Source: Crambe crambe (taxonomy: Eukaryota > Porifera > Demospongiae > Poecilosclerida > Crambeidae). From it: a stretch of DNA of 64,000 nucleotides. Positions 42,656 through 59,893 of the stretch are shown piece after piece. The DNA lies in the NCBI GenBank assembly GCA_963924555.1, contig OZ004594.1, positions 1,426,001-1,490,000 on the forward strand, written 5' to 3'. Under the pieces are notes generated by a model. It worked only from the letters and a program-made list of their open reading frames with translations. It searched no databases and was not told the origin of the DNA. The first letter of the stretch is position 1. Each line of letters starts with the position of its first letter. A program made the position numbers and the translations under genes.

Positions 42656-44821
42656 AAGCACACATATCTGATTTTTATGTACTTATCATTTTTATGGTTG
42701 TATCGTGGGTTCATGGTTGTTCATTTTGTTTATCAAGCTCTATGTACAATTAACACTCTGTTGATACCAGTAATGTGAGAAATGGGTGCCAAGTGAGTGT
42801 AAATAATGTGTAATGTGGTGGATGTAGTCATTATCACTTCCATGTAAGCTGTGTACTCATTACCCTTTCTTCTTTTTTTCCTTTTTTTTAAGAGGCTTGT
42901 GTATACATTAGTACAATAACAAGAGGCTACATAAGTCAATTCAGTTTGTATTTAAAATGCATGGCATTGCCAGATTGCACCAGATGGTACCTATGGCAAT
43001 GCCACTGTACTGAGCCTTCTGGATAAATAGACTAAATCCTGGACACCTGGACACCACAATCTAAGGAAGTCCGGATGGTTCCAGCTATGTGTCTTAGGTT
43101 AGAGCATAGATACTGTACATTAGGGATAGGAAACGCGCAAAATTTTTTCGGGCAATGACGTCACAGCGATGGAATTAGCTCGTTACGGTACCTGCATAGT
43201 AACGGTTATTTATGTGAGTAGGGAAGTTTTCGGTGGTCTAAGCTGTCTCCTCCGAAATTGATAACTGGAGGATTATCAATGTAAAAAGGTTCTAAATTCT
43301 AGTAAGTGTCAATTGTCATAGTCTGCTTATAGTACTCATGTATGTACAGTATCTATGGTTAGAGTTCAGATTAGCTTAATTTTAAAATACTTTGACCCCA
43401 TGCCGGCGCGGCGCGGGCGGTGTGCATGTGCGGTGGCGCATGCGCTATTCTATAGGTAGTGATCGATACCGGGCTATTTTTAAAAATACTATGAAACTAT
43501 AAATTCATTTCTTAAAAATATTAAGCTCTTTTTCCTCAGCCAGATAAACTTTATCCGATAAAAATCCATCCAGTAGAAGCAGAGATACGTAACATTTTAC
43601 AATTGAAATTGTACAGGAAAATTTTACTTTCTTTTAATTAAGAAAACGGCACCTTTCCAAAGCTAAAAAGTAGGTTAAAGGTCATTATGGCTAATAGTAC
43701 TGTAATCTTTTGCTCGTATCTTAGGATCTACTAGATGGATTTTCTTCAAACAAAGTTCATATGGAAGAGTAAGAAAATGACTATAGAACTAAGGGTAAAT
43801 TTAAAAAAATAGGCCATGTAGTCTGGATAACACCAGACTAGTAGGAACTGTTGTACAATTGTTGTCCTAGAGTCTGTCTCTATTTTGAATGTACACAACA
43901 TTAACAAAGTTAGGAACTTCAGTAGACCTACCCTCCCCATGTAAAGCGTGTTTTTGATTGCTCATTTCAAATTTACTGTATTACGGCTTTGCTATATTTT
44001 AGAATTTGTGGCATTAAGTCTGCAATTTATGCTGCCAAGCTTTGCAGTGGACAGTGATTGATGTTCAAAATCATGTACAGGATCTGGGAGCTTTGCTGTT
44101 ATTAAGGAACAGACTGCAGCATTACTCCACAGCCAGAACTGATTTATGTTGTTCAGAGATTGATTCAGAATTCAAGCATTTTTCATCACTTTTATTTTAC
44201 ATTAAAATATGTACTATGGGGGTGAGGGGGGTTAGGCTATTCACCTGAGGCAGCACAGATTCAAATTTAGTGGGAAAGGGTTGAGGTCATGAACTTTGAC
44301 CCATCAGTTATATAAGTTGAATGCCTTATCCTTCTTGCGTGCCTTCTTTTCCGCTTGATACAAGAAGTTATCCAAGGTACCAGGATCAGTTTTTGATGCA
44401 GTTTCCAAAAAATATGGTTTCATGACCTGTTCAAGTGTTATATCATAAGAAAATCGAAATTTAAATATGTTTTTGAACATCAAATCTAAATTTAGCACTC
44501 TATCTAAAAGAAACTGTTACAGTTAGATTCTCTAGAATATTAGGATTCTGTTGATATGTTTTTTTCCTGGATTTCTTTGGATCTGGACCTTCGCAGCCAG
44601 GTTATATCTTGGTCACTTTTGGTGCCGTCCTGCAGTATTATTTTTACGTATAAAAAATTGACCCCGCCCACCATAGCATCCGGTACGCGGTATCACTACT
44701 ATAGGGCCGGGCCGGCCGGGGCGGAGCTAGCTAACTCCAGGAAATGGCGCATGCGCAATTCGGAAAAATTTTTGTGGTACATAATAATTCATTATCGATA
44801 TCAGCTCGTTCAACTTTAAGC
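42656..44821. other. Intergenic region with CpG-rich, promoter-like island
   Basis: A perfect CRE (TGACGTCA, 43156-43163) and a CpG-rich block with GCGCATGCGC (43437-43446) lie about 1.4-1.7 kb upstream of receptor copy 3. A second GC-rich block (44698-44735) and GCGCATGCGC (44747-44756) lie directly before copy 3. No protein-coding gene was recognised; the first island may mark a non-coding first exon of copy 3 or a lncRNA. Confidence 0.5.
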
Positions 44822-47086
44822 ATGGATAACTACCTCTGGTTCGCATCTATACTGCTGATAGTGGCCCTGGCAAGCATGCAGCCCGAGGATAAAAAACCAC
44901 TATTCATTCTGACCATGGCACCATTCCCTGATCAGGAGAGACAGCCCGGATGGACTGGAGGTCCTGCAATGATCCCTGCAGCCAGACTGGCCGTGAATCA
45001 GATTAATAATCGAAGTGATATTCTGCAAGACTATACACTAAAACTTCTGGAAGCAGATTCTGGATGTCATTTAGTGGACAAAACAATCTTGAACTTCATA
45101 AATCAGACATTTCATGTGAGTGCAGAACAGAATCTTAATCTAGTGGGTATTGTAGGTCCTGGTTGTTCAGAAGCAACCACATACATTGCCAGGCACACTG
45201 TTCACCCTCTCTTGAATCTCATGGAGATCTCAATAGCCACTACACCAAGTATTGACATCACGGCAGATGTACAGAGGTTCAACAATAGCTTTCGAACTGT
45301 TGCCTCATCCATTTTGATTGTAGACGGCTTTCTGGAACTAGCAAAGAAGGCAAACTGGACAATAGTTGGAGCTCTGTATGATGAATCAAGAGATTATCAT
45401 GCTCTTACGTTCAGTGCATTTAGAAATAAGACTCGACAAAATGAAATCAAGCTAGAACACTTCACCCTAAGGAATTTAGCATTAAATACTACATTACAGA
45501 ATATTAAAAAACATGGCATCAGGGCATATTTTGTATTTTCTGGACGGGATTTAGCACGAGAATTTCTATGCGCTGCTTACAAAATGGGACTCATCTATCC
45601 TTCTATTCAATATGTATTCATTGAGCGAGTGGAAAATGACTTCTTACAAGGAAGTACTAACTGTAATTCTACTGAGATGCGGAATGCTCTGAATGGTACT
45701 ATTTTCTTCAACTACCAGCACCAAAGAACAGACACATCTTCGAACAAAACTGAAGCTAAAATTTCCTACGAAACGTATGACTCTTTGTATGACAAGTATC
45801 TTCATGAATATCTAAGAGAAATTAATATCAAAATGAATGATCTCCCCTCTACAGCAAGAATTTTTAAAAATGGATATTACGATGCTGTTTGGGCTTTTGC
45901 TCTTGCTCTGAACATGACTATGCAAGTGCATGATCTAACAAAATACATGGTTGGCTCCCAAAATCTAGAAATTGGGAACTCCATGCGAGAAAATTTGTTG
46001 AATCTTGAATTCCAAGGGATGTCAGGACTAGTGTCTTTCAATCCTGAGACAAGGGATGTTAGGACTCTAGGCGCAACCTTAAACCAATCAATTATGATCC
46101 AGGATGAAACAATTTACTACACTGGTCATTATTACTCCAACAACACCCTGAATTTCAGTACTGAGAACTTCACTGTTGAAAGCACGTTTGCCTATATAAC
46201 ACAGAAAGTTGGAATGACACTAGGAATCTCAATTCTCATTGTATGTACTGTTCTGGTATTAATTCTTCTGATGCTACAAATTGCATATTGCAAGTATGCA
46301 AATGTCAAAGAACTAAAAGCCACCAGCCCTTACCTGAGTTATTTCATCTTTTCTGGGTGCTACTTATTCATAATATCGTTGATAGTGTTTATAATTCAAG
46401 AGGTAGAGGGTATGTCCCCTGATTCACCAGACCCAGTCATCTTTGGAGTAGAGTGCAGTCTACAAGTCTGGTGTATAGCGTTAGGATTCGACCTCATCTT
46501 TGGTACAATCTGTGCGAAAACATGGAGGATATACAGAATCTTCAGTCATTTCCGGCATGGTCCTGTTAGATTTGTCTCTGATGAGATTCTAGTTTTATTC
46601 ATTGCTTGTTTGATTGCATGTGATCTCGCATTTCTCTCTGCATGGAATGTGGTGAACCCCTGGAAACTCCGTAAATTGATCACAAGGAATAATGCTGTAA
46701 CCGAAATCAGACAAAATATCTGCGAATGTGACAATTTTTTGACTTGGTCAATAGCCCTATATGTTCTGAAGAGTTTTATAATGGCCCTGGCTGTCTTCCT
46801 TTCACTACTTATAAGACGAGTGAAAAGAAAAGGCTTCAAAAGTGCTAAGACAACAATCATTCTTGTCTATGTGCTCACCTTTTTCTACTCTCTTGGCATA
46901 CTGTCTCTTTTCCTTGGGGGCAATAACAATATGATCGTGGTTTTTTTACTAAACTTCGTATCGGTAATTGGGAGTGTAATAGCTGTTTGCTGTACAGTCT
47001 TTCTGGCTTCACTTTGGCCAGTATTTCTTTTGAAATATCCCACCCTTCAAACAATCAAGTTCAAAAGGAATAAAAGCACAAACTGA
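44822..47086 (+). CDS. Class C GPCR, GABA-B receptor-like, intronless (copy 3)
   Basis: A single exon of 754 residues. The ATG at 44822 is preferred because it starts a signal peptide (MDNYLWFASILLIVALASMQ); an in-frame ATG at 44744 overlaps the NRF1-like promoter element and is unlikely. The flytrap domain has TMAPFPDQERQPGW, GGPAMIPAARLAVNQIN, GIVGPGCSEATTYIA and GYYDAVWAFALALNMTMQ. Unlike copies 1 and 2, the SATSP segment reads IATTPSIDI, so the ligand pocket probably differs (inference). Spans start near residue 464. FDLIFGTICAKTWRIYRIF and NVVNPWKL are conserved. The tail is short and basic. Confidence 0.88.
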   Translation: MDNYLWFASILLIVALASMQPEDKKPLFILTMAPFPDQERQPGWTGGPAMIPAARLAVNQINNRSDILQDYTLKLLEADSGCHLVDKTILNFINQTFHVSAEQNLNLVGIVGPGCSEATTYIARHTVHPLLNLMEISIATTPSIDITADVQRFNNSFRTVASSILIVDGFLELAKKANWTIVGALYDESRDYHALTFSAFRNKTRQNEIKLEHFTLRNLALNTTLQNIKKHGIRAYFVFSGRDLAREFLCAAYKMGLIYPSIQYVFIERVENDFLQGSTNCNSTEMRNALNGTIFFNYQHQRTDTSSNKTEAKISYETYDSLYDKYLHEYLREINIKMNDLPSTARIFKNGYYDAVWAFALALNMTMQVHDLTKYMVGSQNLEIGNSMRENLLNLEFQGMSGLVSFNPETRDVRTLGATLNQSIMIQDETIYYTGHYYSNNTLNFSTENFTVESTFAYITQKVGMTLGISILIVCTVLVLILLMLQIAYCKYANVKELKATSPYLSYFIFSGCYLFIISLIVFIIQEVEGMSPDSPDPVIFGVECSLQVWCIALGFDLIFGTICAKTWRIYRIFSHFRHGPVRFVSDEILVLFIACLIACDLAFLSAWNVVNPWKLRKLITRNNAVTEIRQNICECDNFLTWSIALYVLKSFIMALAVFLSLLIRRVKRKGFKSAKTTIILVYVLTFFYSLGILSLFLGGNNNMIVVFLLNFVSVIGSVIAVCCTVFLASLWPVFLLKYPTLQTIKFKRNKSTN

Positions 47087-48709
47087 TCGTGTTCAACATG
47101 GTGCACATCACACAGTCTATGATCATTGTTCAACATGGTGCACATCCTTACTCCATGCATCATTAATTCTGGGCAGGCGGTGTATCCCCATCGCTAGTTG
47201 AACCCCAAGGAAAGCCAAGAATTCACTCTTACATCACACAGTCTATGATCATTATTATGATGGTGCATATCACACCCTATCATATTTCATGCTTTAAATT
47301 AAGAGAACTTTTGCCAACATCCTTCCCATGGTAGTGAGTTGCATGAAGCATGATGTTTTGTGGGATATAGTATAGCTTCCATATCATGTCTGTACATGCA
47401 TGTGGCATATCCAATTATGGGTATGGAAGCATAACAACTTAACGGATAAGTGTCCACGCATACACACTCTCTATTAATTAATTAATAACATCACCCCCCT
47501 CACCATTTCATTTTGATTCATCGAAGTTATTATGGTTGTCCCATAAGGACTGAGAAATAGGTATAGTGGCTTACAAGATCTAAGAAATAAAAGCACTTAC
47601 CCATTGACCTAATGATGCTTAATGCATTCATGTATGCAATCCATAGAGAATTCCCATTGATTAATAACAGCTGTCACATCATCATGGTCGAGTTGAGTTC
47701 ATGTTTAAGCAGGATGGTCTGTGTAATTTAATACCTAATCACACGTACAGAAAGGGGTGAATGGTATCTGTGGACAAAATATGCTGATTATACTGGTGCG
47801 TATGCATTTTTGGAAGCAATATATATATACACTGCATAGACTACATAATGCATAACAGGCTGACTGTAATGAAGGGAGAGTATAAAGGTGGCACACCTGC
47901 TCCAGTTTATCAGGACCCATCCATAGGTCACTTCAAAAGCCACCACACCAGGCTTGTCAATTGCAACTTCCAGGCTCATTTGCTAAATACTGTACCATCT
48001 GTAAATACCAGGTACTCAGAACCAACCACAGATGTCATATCATTACGACTAAAGGAAGCCAGAATTCTCAATACACACAAACATTTAAATGAGCAAGCCA
48101 TAACCATGAAATCTACTGATAAACATGATTATAATTACTAGACTGCATGGCACTATGAATCACGTTATTAATCACTAATCTGGTATTATGGTATGCCAAA
48201 ACTCAATTGAACTGGAAGCTATTAAAGAAGGGTTCAGCTCAGCATGACCCTATTATGTTTTTTTTGCAATGTCCATATTATGCTCATTCAAGTACATGTA
48301 CTCAAAATTTTAAAACTATTAGCTATGCTCATTCAAGTACTCAAAATTATGCCCATGAATTAGTAGTGACTAAGTTATTACAGTATTGTAGTGTAAGAGA
48401 AGCTTGTATAATGCTAAACAAGTCTAGCCACTATGGGATCCCTGATGCATTTTCCTTCCATTGAATTCCTCATCAGTATCAACATAAAATTTTTTCCTGC
48501 CTACATAATACATAGCGCTTTTTGTTGACTCAGCAAACAAGATGCGCATGCGTATTCGGAGTGTGGCAAAAGGGGGCGTAGCCTTGAACTTTCAACTTTT
48601 AACTGCATTCATAGCCGATCAAGAGAAACCACTGGCGGCGGTGGTGCAGACTAATTATCCAGTAAGCTAAGGTTAAAGTCGAAGAGTTAGGCTACTAACT
48701 CGACTGGAA
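47087..48709. other. Intergenic region, short repeats
   Basis: CAACATGGTGCACATC and ACATCACACAGTCTATGATCAT occur twice each between 47093 and 47275. Short frames at 47848-48141 and 48207-48464 resemble nothing I know. The last 200 bp hold TGCGCATGCGT (48543-48553), a probable promoter for the ADAP gene starting at 48710. Confidence 0.5.
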
Positions 48710-53425
<4,716 letters not shown>

Positions 53426-53570
53426 CCAGATCCTTTATTTATTATTTTATTTTTTATTCCCTCACATGTGATGAAAAATTAATAGAGTTGGAGCACAAAA
53501 ATTAATGGCTTTAACAGGGTTTTTCCCATGGGGATCCCCCCTAGCTCAGCGCGCTAGCCTTATAAATCGA

Positions 53571-53588
53571 GCATGCGCATTATGCGCA
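53571..53588 (+). promoter_or_regulatory. Paired TGCGCA elements before ADAP copy 2
   Basis: CATGCGCATTATGCGCAG holds two NRF1-like half-palindromes about 57-74 bp upstream of the ADAP copy 2 start codon, with TATAAAT about 10 bp before them. Confidence 0.5.
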
Positions 53589-53644
53589 GTCGGTCAGAAA
53601 ACTGCGAGCAAAGAGATAACGAGCGAGCTAGCTGGAGAGAGAAA

Positions 53645-55657
53645 ATGAATTATGACAGCATTATTGAGGAAGATGAAGGGCCCTTTAGCCCTAGATCAGC
53701 AGAGGATGAAGGAGCACGCGAACTTATTGACAAGCTCACCAAAACAGAGGGAAATGATGTATGCGCCGATTGTGGAGAGAAAAGTAAGCTTAAAATTAAT
53801 ATGCAACAACGACAGCTTTACTGACTGCATTATAGATCCCCAGTGGGCCTCAGTGAATTATGGAGTCTTCATCTGCATCAAGTGTGCTGGAATCCACAGG
53901 AGTTTAACAGGCAGCAGTTTATCAAAAGTACGATCGGTTCGCCTTGATTCCTGGACTTCTGATATGGTCAAGGTAGCTACAATAAGTTCAGCTATTATGT
54001 TTATGCATCATTTCTGTATGACTTGCTACTCCATATTTAGTCCATAGCCAGTATTGGAAACAGGAAAGCTAGAGAACGTTATGAAGCAAAAGTACCACCT
54101 TGTTGGGTTCCACCAAAGCCATCCAGTAGGCAGTAAGTCAATCGATGTGCATTATAGTTAGTTATGTAGTTAAGTATGGCTATACTTAATGGCCTCAATT
54201 TACTAGAACTTCTTTTGCCATAGAAACTACCCACTAAAACCGTGTGTAGCAAGAATAACTGTGTGATTATTTGGAATATAGTTGTATAGAAACTGCTTTA
54301 TCTCTATTGATACCATGTGATGATAATATGTACTGTCAACAATGTTTTATATCACAAAGTATCAGTTACGCAGCATTGCTGCTACTTCATTACACACACA
54401 ATTATAGGGTTTGCCTGGAACAGTGGATAAAAGCAAAATATGAGAGGATGGAATTTATTCCTGAGACAGATGAAGTCAAAAGATCTTATGTATCAGGTAC
54501 AAAAATCCAGAATTTACTCCTCAGAATGATAAAAAAACAAACACTTTTTGATTGTAGATAGATGATTAGGTGTTTATTTTTCTTTCAGGAGTTAGGCAAG
54601 GTTTTCTAACAAAACGTAAGAAAGACACAGATGAATGGAAAAGTCGTTGGTTCGTACTATCCCATGATTTTCTCTCCTATTACCTAGCATATCAGGTGAG
54701 TCTATAATAGATGACATGCAAATGCTTAATACTCCTCAATTGGGTTGATTAGGACAAGAATCCAAAGGCAGCCATTCCACTGACCCACCTCAATGCAACT
54801 CTACAAGTGCCTGGACTCGAAGAACGTAGTAATATGATGCTCATAGCTTTCCATGATCCCAAAGTCCGAAAAACCAGAAATATCTTTGTTTATGCTGAGA
54901 GTGGAAAGGTTAGCTAGAGAGTATAAATGTCTGAGTTGTGATTTGTATATATATATTATAGGACATTATGGATTGGTTTTGTTGCATACGCATGGCTAAG
55001 ATCAAGCTACTGCAGGAGACATTTCCACAACGACCTTTGGAAATGGTATGCTTTGATCCACAGAATTGTATTGTACATGTGACATTACGAACAGTTACCA
55101 TGTAAACAGATTAGTGAGAGGGCGTCCAGGGATTTCATCCATTATGGATATCTTGAAAAAACTCCCCCTTCTCATGCAGTGAGTTTATCTTATGCTGTTT
55201 TTCAGAGTTCCAATCCCTGAATTCCTTTGAATTTCAGAAGTGGCAGAAGAGATTTTTCGTACTTGATCAAAATTCTTTGCGATACTACATTCGACCTACA
55301 GTCAGTGATGGAATATAATATTATACTAGCTCTTAATTTGCCTTCCTTTAACTACAGGATCCTCATGCCTGTGGGGAGATTATCATCGGGAGCACTGCTG
55401 ATGGCTACTATGTTGATGAAGATGTTCCACCCAAGCTCTGTGATCGCATGCACATCTTCATGCTACATGCACCCAATCGAGGGGGAGGGGGCTTTCCCCT
55501 AATAGCCAGCTCAGATGAGTCCAAGCTTCAATGGATGGAGGCCCTGAAGACTATGATCGCAGAAAGCACTGGATCGCCTGACCTGTCAGTGGCTCCTAGC
55601 AGCTACGAAGATGATGATGATATTTATTCAACAATCGATGACTTGAAAATCAAATGA
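53645..55657 (+). CDS. ADAP2: ArfGAP with dual PH domains (centaurin-alpha), copy 2
   Basis: Ten exons (53645-53783, 53836-53972, 54041-54132, 54408-54496, 54589-54695, 54753-54908, 54962-55045, 55110-55178, 55238-55300, 55358-55657) give 411 residues. All nine introns fall at the same places and phases as in copy 1, and exons 3, 5, 7 and 8 have identical lengths (92, 107, 84, 69). The ArfGAP domain keeps CADCGEK and [13 protein letters not shown] but has [10 protein letters not shown] where copy 1 has [11 protein letters not shown]1 starts [20 protein letters not shown] and PH2 [14 protein letters not shown]. It differs by an acidic N-terminal extension of about 25 residues and an acidic C-terminal tail ([13 protein letters not shown]). 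The symbol is a family label; orthology to vertebrate ADAP2 is not implied. Confidence 0.92.
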
Positions 55658-55764
55658 GAGATCATAATAACAATGTGTGTTAATAATTAGACTGCTACTA
55701 TTATTTATATTACACGATTTTTTTTCGCGGTTATACGCGCGAAAACACTGAGGTCGCGTCGACG

Positions 55765-56685
55765 ATGATGGCTGACGACGTAGCGGCCAGTTTTGCTAGC
55801 CCAGAAAGTGAAACGAGAGCCAGAATAAGGTTAGTGAAAAAACCCTACCGGTGATGGCTACTGTGCATTTGTGGACCGTTCCAGTCCGCACATATTTACC
55901 TTCACATAATAAATACTGCGCATTAATTAGAATTAGTATATTATTGTTTTTAAATTTTTATTCCTTATCCTTTCATAACTGCAGACACCCTATCACAGCT
56001 TTCTTCCACCTATTCTTCAGAGCTTCAGCTCTAATAGTCTACCTCATCCTCTCCAGTTTTATCAGTGATCATTTTGTTGAACTTTTTCTAAGTGTCATTC
56101 TTCTGCTTGCCTTTGATTTCTGGGTGGTCAAGAATGTCTCAGGAAGGCTACTGGTGGGACTCAGATGGTGGAATAAGATAGAGGAAGATGGAACAAGTAC
56201 ATGGATGTTCGAGTCAAAGAAGGTATTATCCAAGTACTTTAAGCTACTGGCTATAACCACCATCTGAGAAGACCTGAAGTGTCCAATAAAAAATAATGGG
56301 GTTCCTATGAACCATAACTCATAACTCATTGTTCACTCGTAGATGAATTCCTCAGGACCAGAGTCAGTGATATTTTGGGGAGCGTTATTTGCATGCCCTA
56401 TTCTCTGGATACTCTGCCTTTTCACAGCCGTCATCAAACTGAAATTTGAGTGGGCAGTAAGTTGACCATTGCATTTTTGTACTGGATTAAACTAGTCATG
56501 TTTTTTGTTTTTGTTTTGTTTTTTCTCAGCTTATTACTATTGTGGGAATAGCTCTGAATGGTGCTAATGTGGTAGGATATGTCAAGTGTCGGAGAGATGC
56601 AGGGGTAAAGCTGACTCAGATGGCAGGACAATTCATTGGCAAGCAGATTTTACAGCAAACATTACATCAGTCAGGCCAAAAATAA
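55765..56685 (+). CDS. TVP23: TVP23 (FAM18) Golgi membrane protein
   Basis: Four exons (55765-55829, 55985-56222, 56343-56456, 56530-56685) give 190 residues. [73 protein letters not shown] and GKQILQQTL match TVP23A/B/C closely. It has four membrane spans and is a late-Golgi/trans-Golgi vesicle protein. The start has two ATGs in a row; either could be used. It starts 108 bp after the ADAP copy 2 stop, leaving a very short promoter with CGCGGTTATACGCGCG. Confidence 0.94.
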
Positions 56686-56939
56686 CTATTGTATTGAAAA
56701 CCACCACGAATAATTTCTTCAAAAGGAAAAGATCGGCAATTGTCATTCCGGGAAACGTATACGTCATTATAATATAATATTAATGCACGAATTGGTGGCG
56801 TCATTTGACGTAACGTATACGTCATTATATTAATGCACGGATTGGGTGGCGTCATTTGACGTCACAGCGTAATTATAGTGTGTGTGTGGTGAGTGTCTTT
56901 TCTGCTTGCTTTCTCGCGGTTAAATAAGGTTATAGGAGG
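56686..56939 (+). promoter_or_regulatory. PRKAR1 promoter with tandemly duplicated CRE-like block
   Basis: A unit of about 58 bp starting AACGTATACGTCATTAT occurs twice (from 56754 and from 56812). Each copy holds TACGTCAT, TTAATGCACG and GGCGTCATTTGACGT. The second copy ends in a perfect CRE, TGACGTCA (56857-56864), 76 bp before the start codon; in the first the same site reads TGACGTAA. CREs bind CREB, the classic PKA target, so feedback of PKA signalling on its own regulatory subunit is a plausible inference. Confidence 0.6.
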
Positions 56940-59893
56940 ATGGATAAGTCTCAAGCGAGCGTTCAGGAGTGCGAAGAGTACATCCAACAACATGGCATAC
57001 AAGGGATCCTTAAAGAATGCATCGCTAAGATCTGTCAAGAGAGGCCAGGCAATCCTTACAGGTGGCTCAGAGAATACTTCGATAGACTGGACAGGGTAAG
57101 GTCCTCCTTCATTTACACTTTAAAGTGAAGGGGAAAGGGTAGAATTGATTGTTGGAGATTAAACCATTTGGCTGTGTAAAATAAATTTTAAGTGAAGCCA
57201 CAAAGAAGTTCAGTCTAGATTATCATTGTATGAAATTGATTATGATTAGGAACATTCTGATGTTTCCCCCCTGGACAGTGACATCCCCCCACTGATCACC
57301 AGCAAACAGGGAAGGACTCAAGGGCGTAGAGGGGCTGTGAGCGGCAGCGTCATGACAGAGGAACATGCCACAAGCTATGTCAAGAAGGTGTGTTCACTTG
57401 CTGAAGATGGCACATGATATGAGCAGTTCTAATAGTGCCAGATGCCCAGTTATGTGAAGTTCAGTCATTTGGTTAATGGTGCTTAAAGGAGACTTTAAAG
57501 AAGTAGTTGGTTCATGAAGAGAAAAAACACAAGTTATACAAGAATGTTTTCACTTCAAATGGCACTAAATTGCACTTGTGAACTGCATTCATGTGTATGT
57601 CACCTGTGGATTCGCTGCCACACCTTTCCTTTAACAAATACCATGATAGTGACATTATAGCAGATAGTGCTAGTAACCAGGTTTCATTTGGGGGAGGAGA
57701 GGGGAATAATGCTGTGTCACCACTATCTTGTTAACTGCCATTTTTAGGGGGCTGCTCAACTCTACGAAGACTTATTTTTGATCACAAAAATATCTCCTAA
57801 CCCATCTTCCTTCCTCTCTTTTTACACTTGTACTTTGACCTTCAGTGGCATGAATTACATCCAGTATTGTTAACAGATACTTATAGAAACCCCCACTGGT
57901 GACCTTATGTTGATGATATGAAGTGTGCTGGTTGGCCAGTTTCATGACAACTAGGAATGTCACCGCCTACACACAGTAATGCACTTTGTACTCTATGAAG
58001 AGCTGGTTATGCATTTCAGGTCTAAAGAGTTATCTTCTTTTCAGACCATTTCACAAAGTAACAGATAATATTATTATGCCCTCACTTCTGGAAGGAGTAG
58101 CCATCATATCAGCACCTCATTTGTTTATTTACTTGTTTGTGACTCAGGTCATTCCCAAAGACTACAAGACAATGGGTGCCCTCCAGAATGCAATTAGGAA
58201 AAACATACTCTTCTCCCATCTCGATGAAGACGAGAGGAAGTGAGTGTACAAATCCTTGTTAATTGACTGGGTATATAATACCATTAATCACAAGACACAC
58301 TTTTCCTTACCATGACATGGTGTACAAGATCTTGGTATTGACACATGCATATTACTTTCTCTCTAGCACATTTTTTAACATCTTGCATTTTGCAGTGATA
58401 TCTTTGATGCCATGTTTGCTGCCAAGTCTAATGCTGGGGACACCATCATCCAGCAAGGTATAGCATGTGTTTGTAAACTACTGCCTCCTTTTGCTCATGG
58501 GTTACCCAACTTCCTTGCTCAAGCATTCATATGTAGGACTATAGCCTCATACCTGAGCCAGTTTTAGCACCTTTGAGCCTAGGCGTGAGGCTAACAAGTT
58601 TATGAGAGAACAGACACTTAAATATCACATAAATTAACCTTTCTTTCAGGTGATGAAGGAGATAACTTCTACATTGTAGATTCTGGGGAAGTCGATGTAA
58701 GTGATCTTGCAGCTTACCACTACGCCAGAGATGCTTTCTTTTTTCTATTAATTTTTTAAACCTTACAGATTTATGTGAACAAGGACCACATGGGTAGTAT
58801 TGGGGAGAATGGAAGCTTCGGTGAGCTGGCCCTCATCTACGGCACTCCCCGTGCTGCCACCATCAAGGCCAAGACAGACGTCAAGCTCTGGGCCATTGAC
58901 CGTGACACTTACCGTCGCATTCTCATGGGGAGCACCATCCGAAAGAGAAAACTCTATGAATCATTCCTAGAGAAAGTTTCCATCCTAGGTATGTTGTTGA
59001 TGATGATGAAAGTAGAAAATTAACTGGTCCTTTTTTGAGGAAATGGCTAACCAATTTCAGTATGAACTTTACCCTCATCTTTCAGAGTCGCTGGACAAGT
59101 GGGAAAGACTGACTGTAGCAGATGCTCTGGAGCCGTGCACCTTCCAGGAGGGGGAGAACATTGTCACGCAGGGAGAACCTGGCGAAGAGTTCTTCATTAT
59201 AGTGGAGGTGAGCAATTTTGGTCTATAAAATGGGTATTTTAGGGTATTTTGCTGAATTATCCTCTGATTTTTGCTGAATTCTCCCCCACCCTGCTTTCAC
59301 TGGTTCCATGTGATATGTGGAGTGGTTTATTTGTTTTTTATTGCAGGGTCGTGCTGTTGTCTTGCAGAGGAAGACTGAAGACGGAGAATACATAGAAGTT
59401 GGTCAATTGGGACCTTCAGATTACTTTGGTACTTGATCTTAGTCAGTTAAGAGTGTGGTATTACGACCTTGTAATCATGGAGTGAATGACCCTATGTCTA
59501 TCTACTCCAAGCATCCTTGACATTTCGATGGTTGGCAGTATATTTTGTACATTAAAGACCCATAACCTCACCAAAATACCTCCAGCGCTAGTGTAGTGAC
59601 AGGGCAGAATTCAGGAGGACATCCTTGAGCAGATACCAGCTACACTAGAATTTGTTACTTCCACAAGAAAGAAATTGCCATTGTCAAAGTTGTACTACTA
59701 TATGAACTCTCTTACTACAGGGGAAATAGCCTTGTTGTTGAAGAGGCCTCGTGCCGCTACTGTCAAGGCCAAAAGCACTCTCAAATGCGTGAAGCTTGAC
59801 CGTGCTCGCTTTGAGCGTGTGCTTGGCCCTTGTCAGGACATCCTGAAGAGGAACATCAGTCAGTACAACAGCTTTGTCCAGCTTGTTGTCTAA
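56940..59893 (+). CDS. PRKAR1A: cAMP-dependent protein kinase type I regulatory subunit
   Basis: Nine exons (56940-57095, 57250-57387, 58148-58239, 58396-58457, 58650-58696, 58769-58988, 59086-59207, 59347-59428, 59721-59893) give 363 residues (human 381). The N-terminal dimerisation/docking helix bundle ends [11 protein letters not shown]. The inhibitor site is the pseudosubstrate RRGAV, so this is type I, not type II. Two cyclic-nucleotide domains carry phosphate-binding cassettes [19 protein letters not shown] and [19 protein letters not shown] (the second across the last splice). The C-terminus [20 protein letters not shown] is canonical. It holds catalytic PKA inactive until cAMP binds. 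The symbol marks the type I family; vertebrate A and B forms split later. Confidence 0.96.

Noticed and set aside
47848-48464. Two short plus-strand frames
   Set aside because: No recognisable domain, no promoter marks, and surrounding repeats; not distinguishable from chance.
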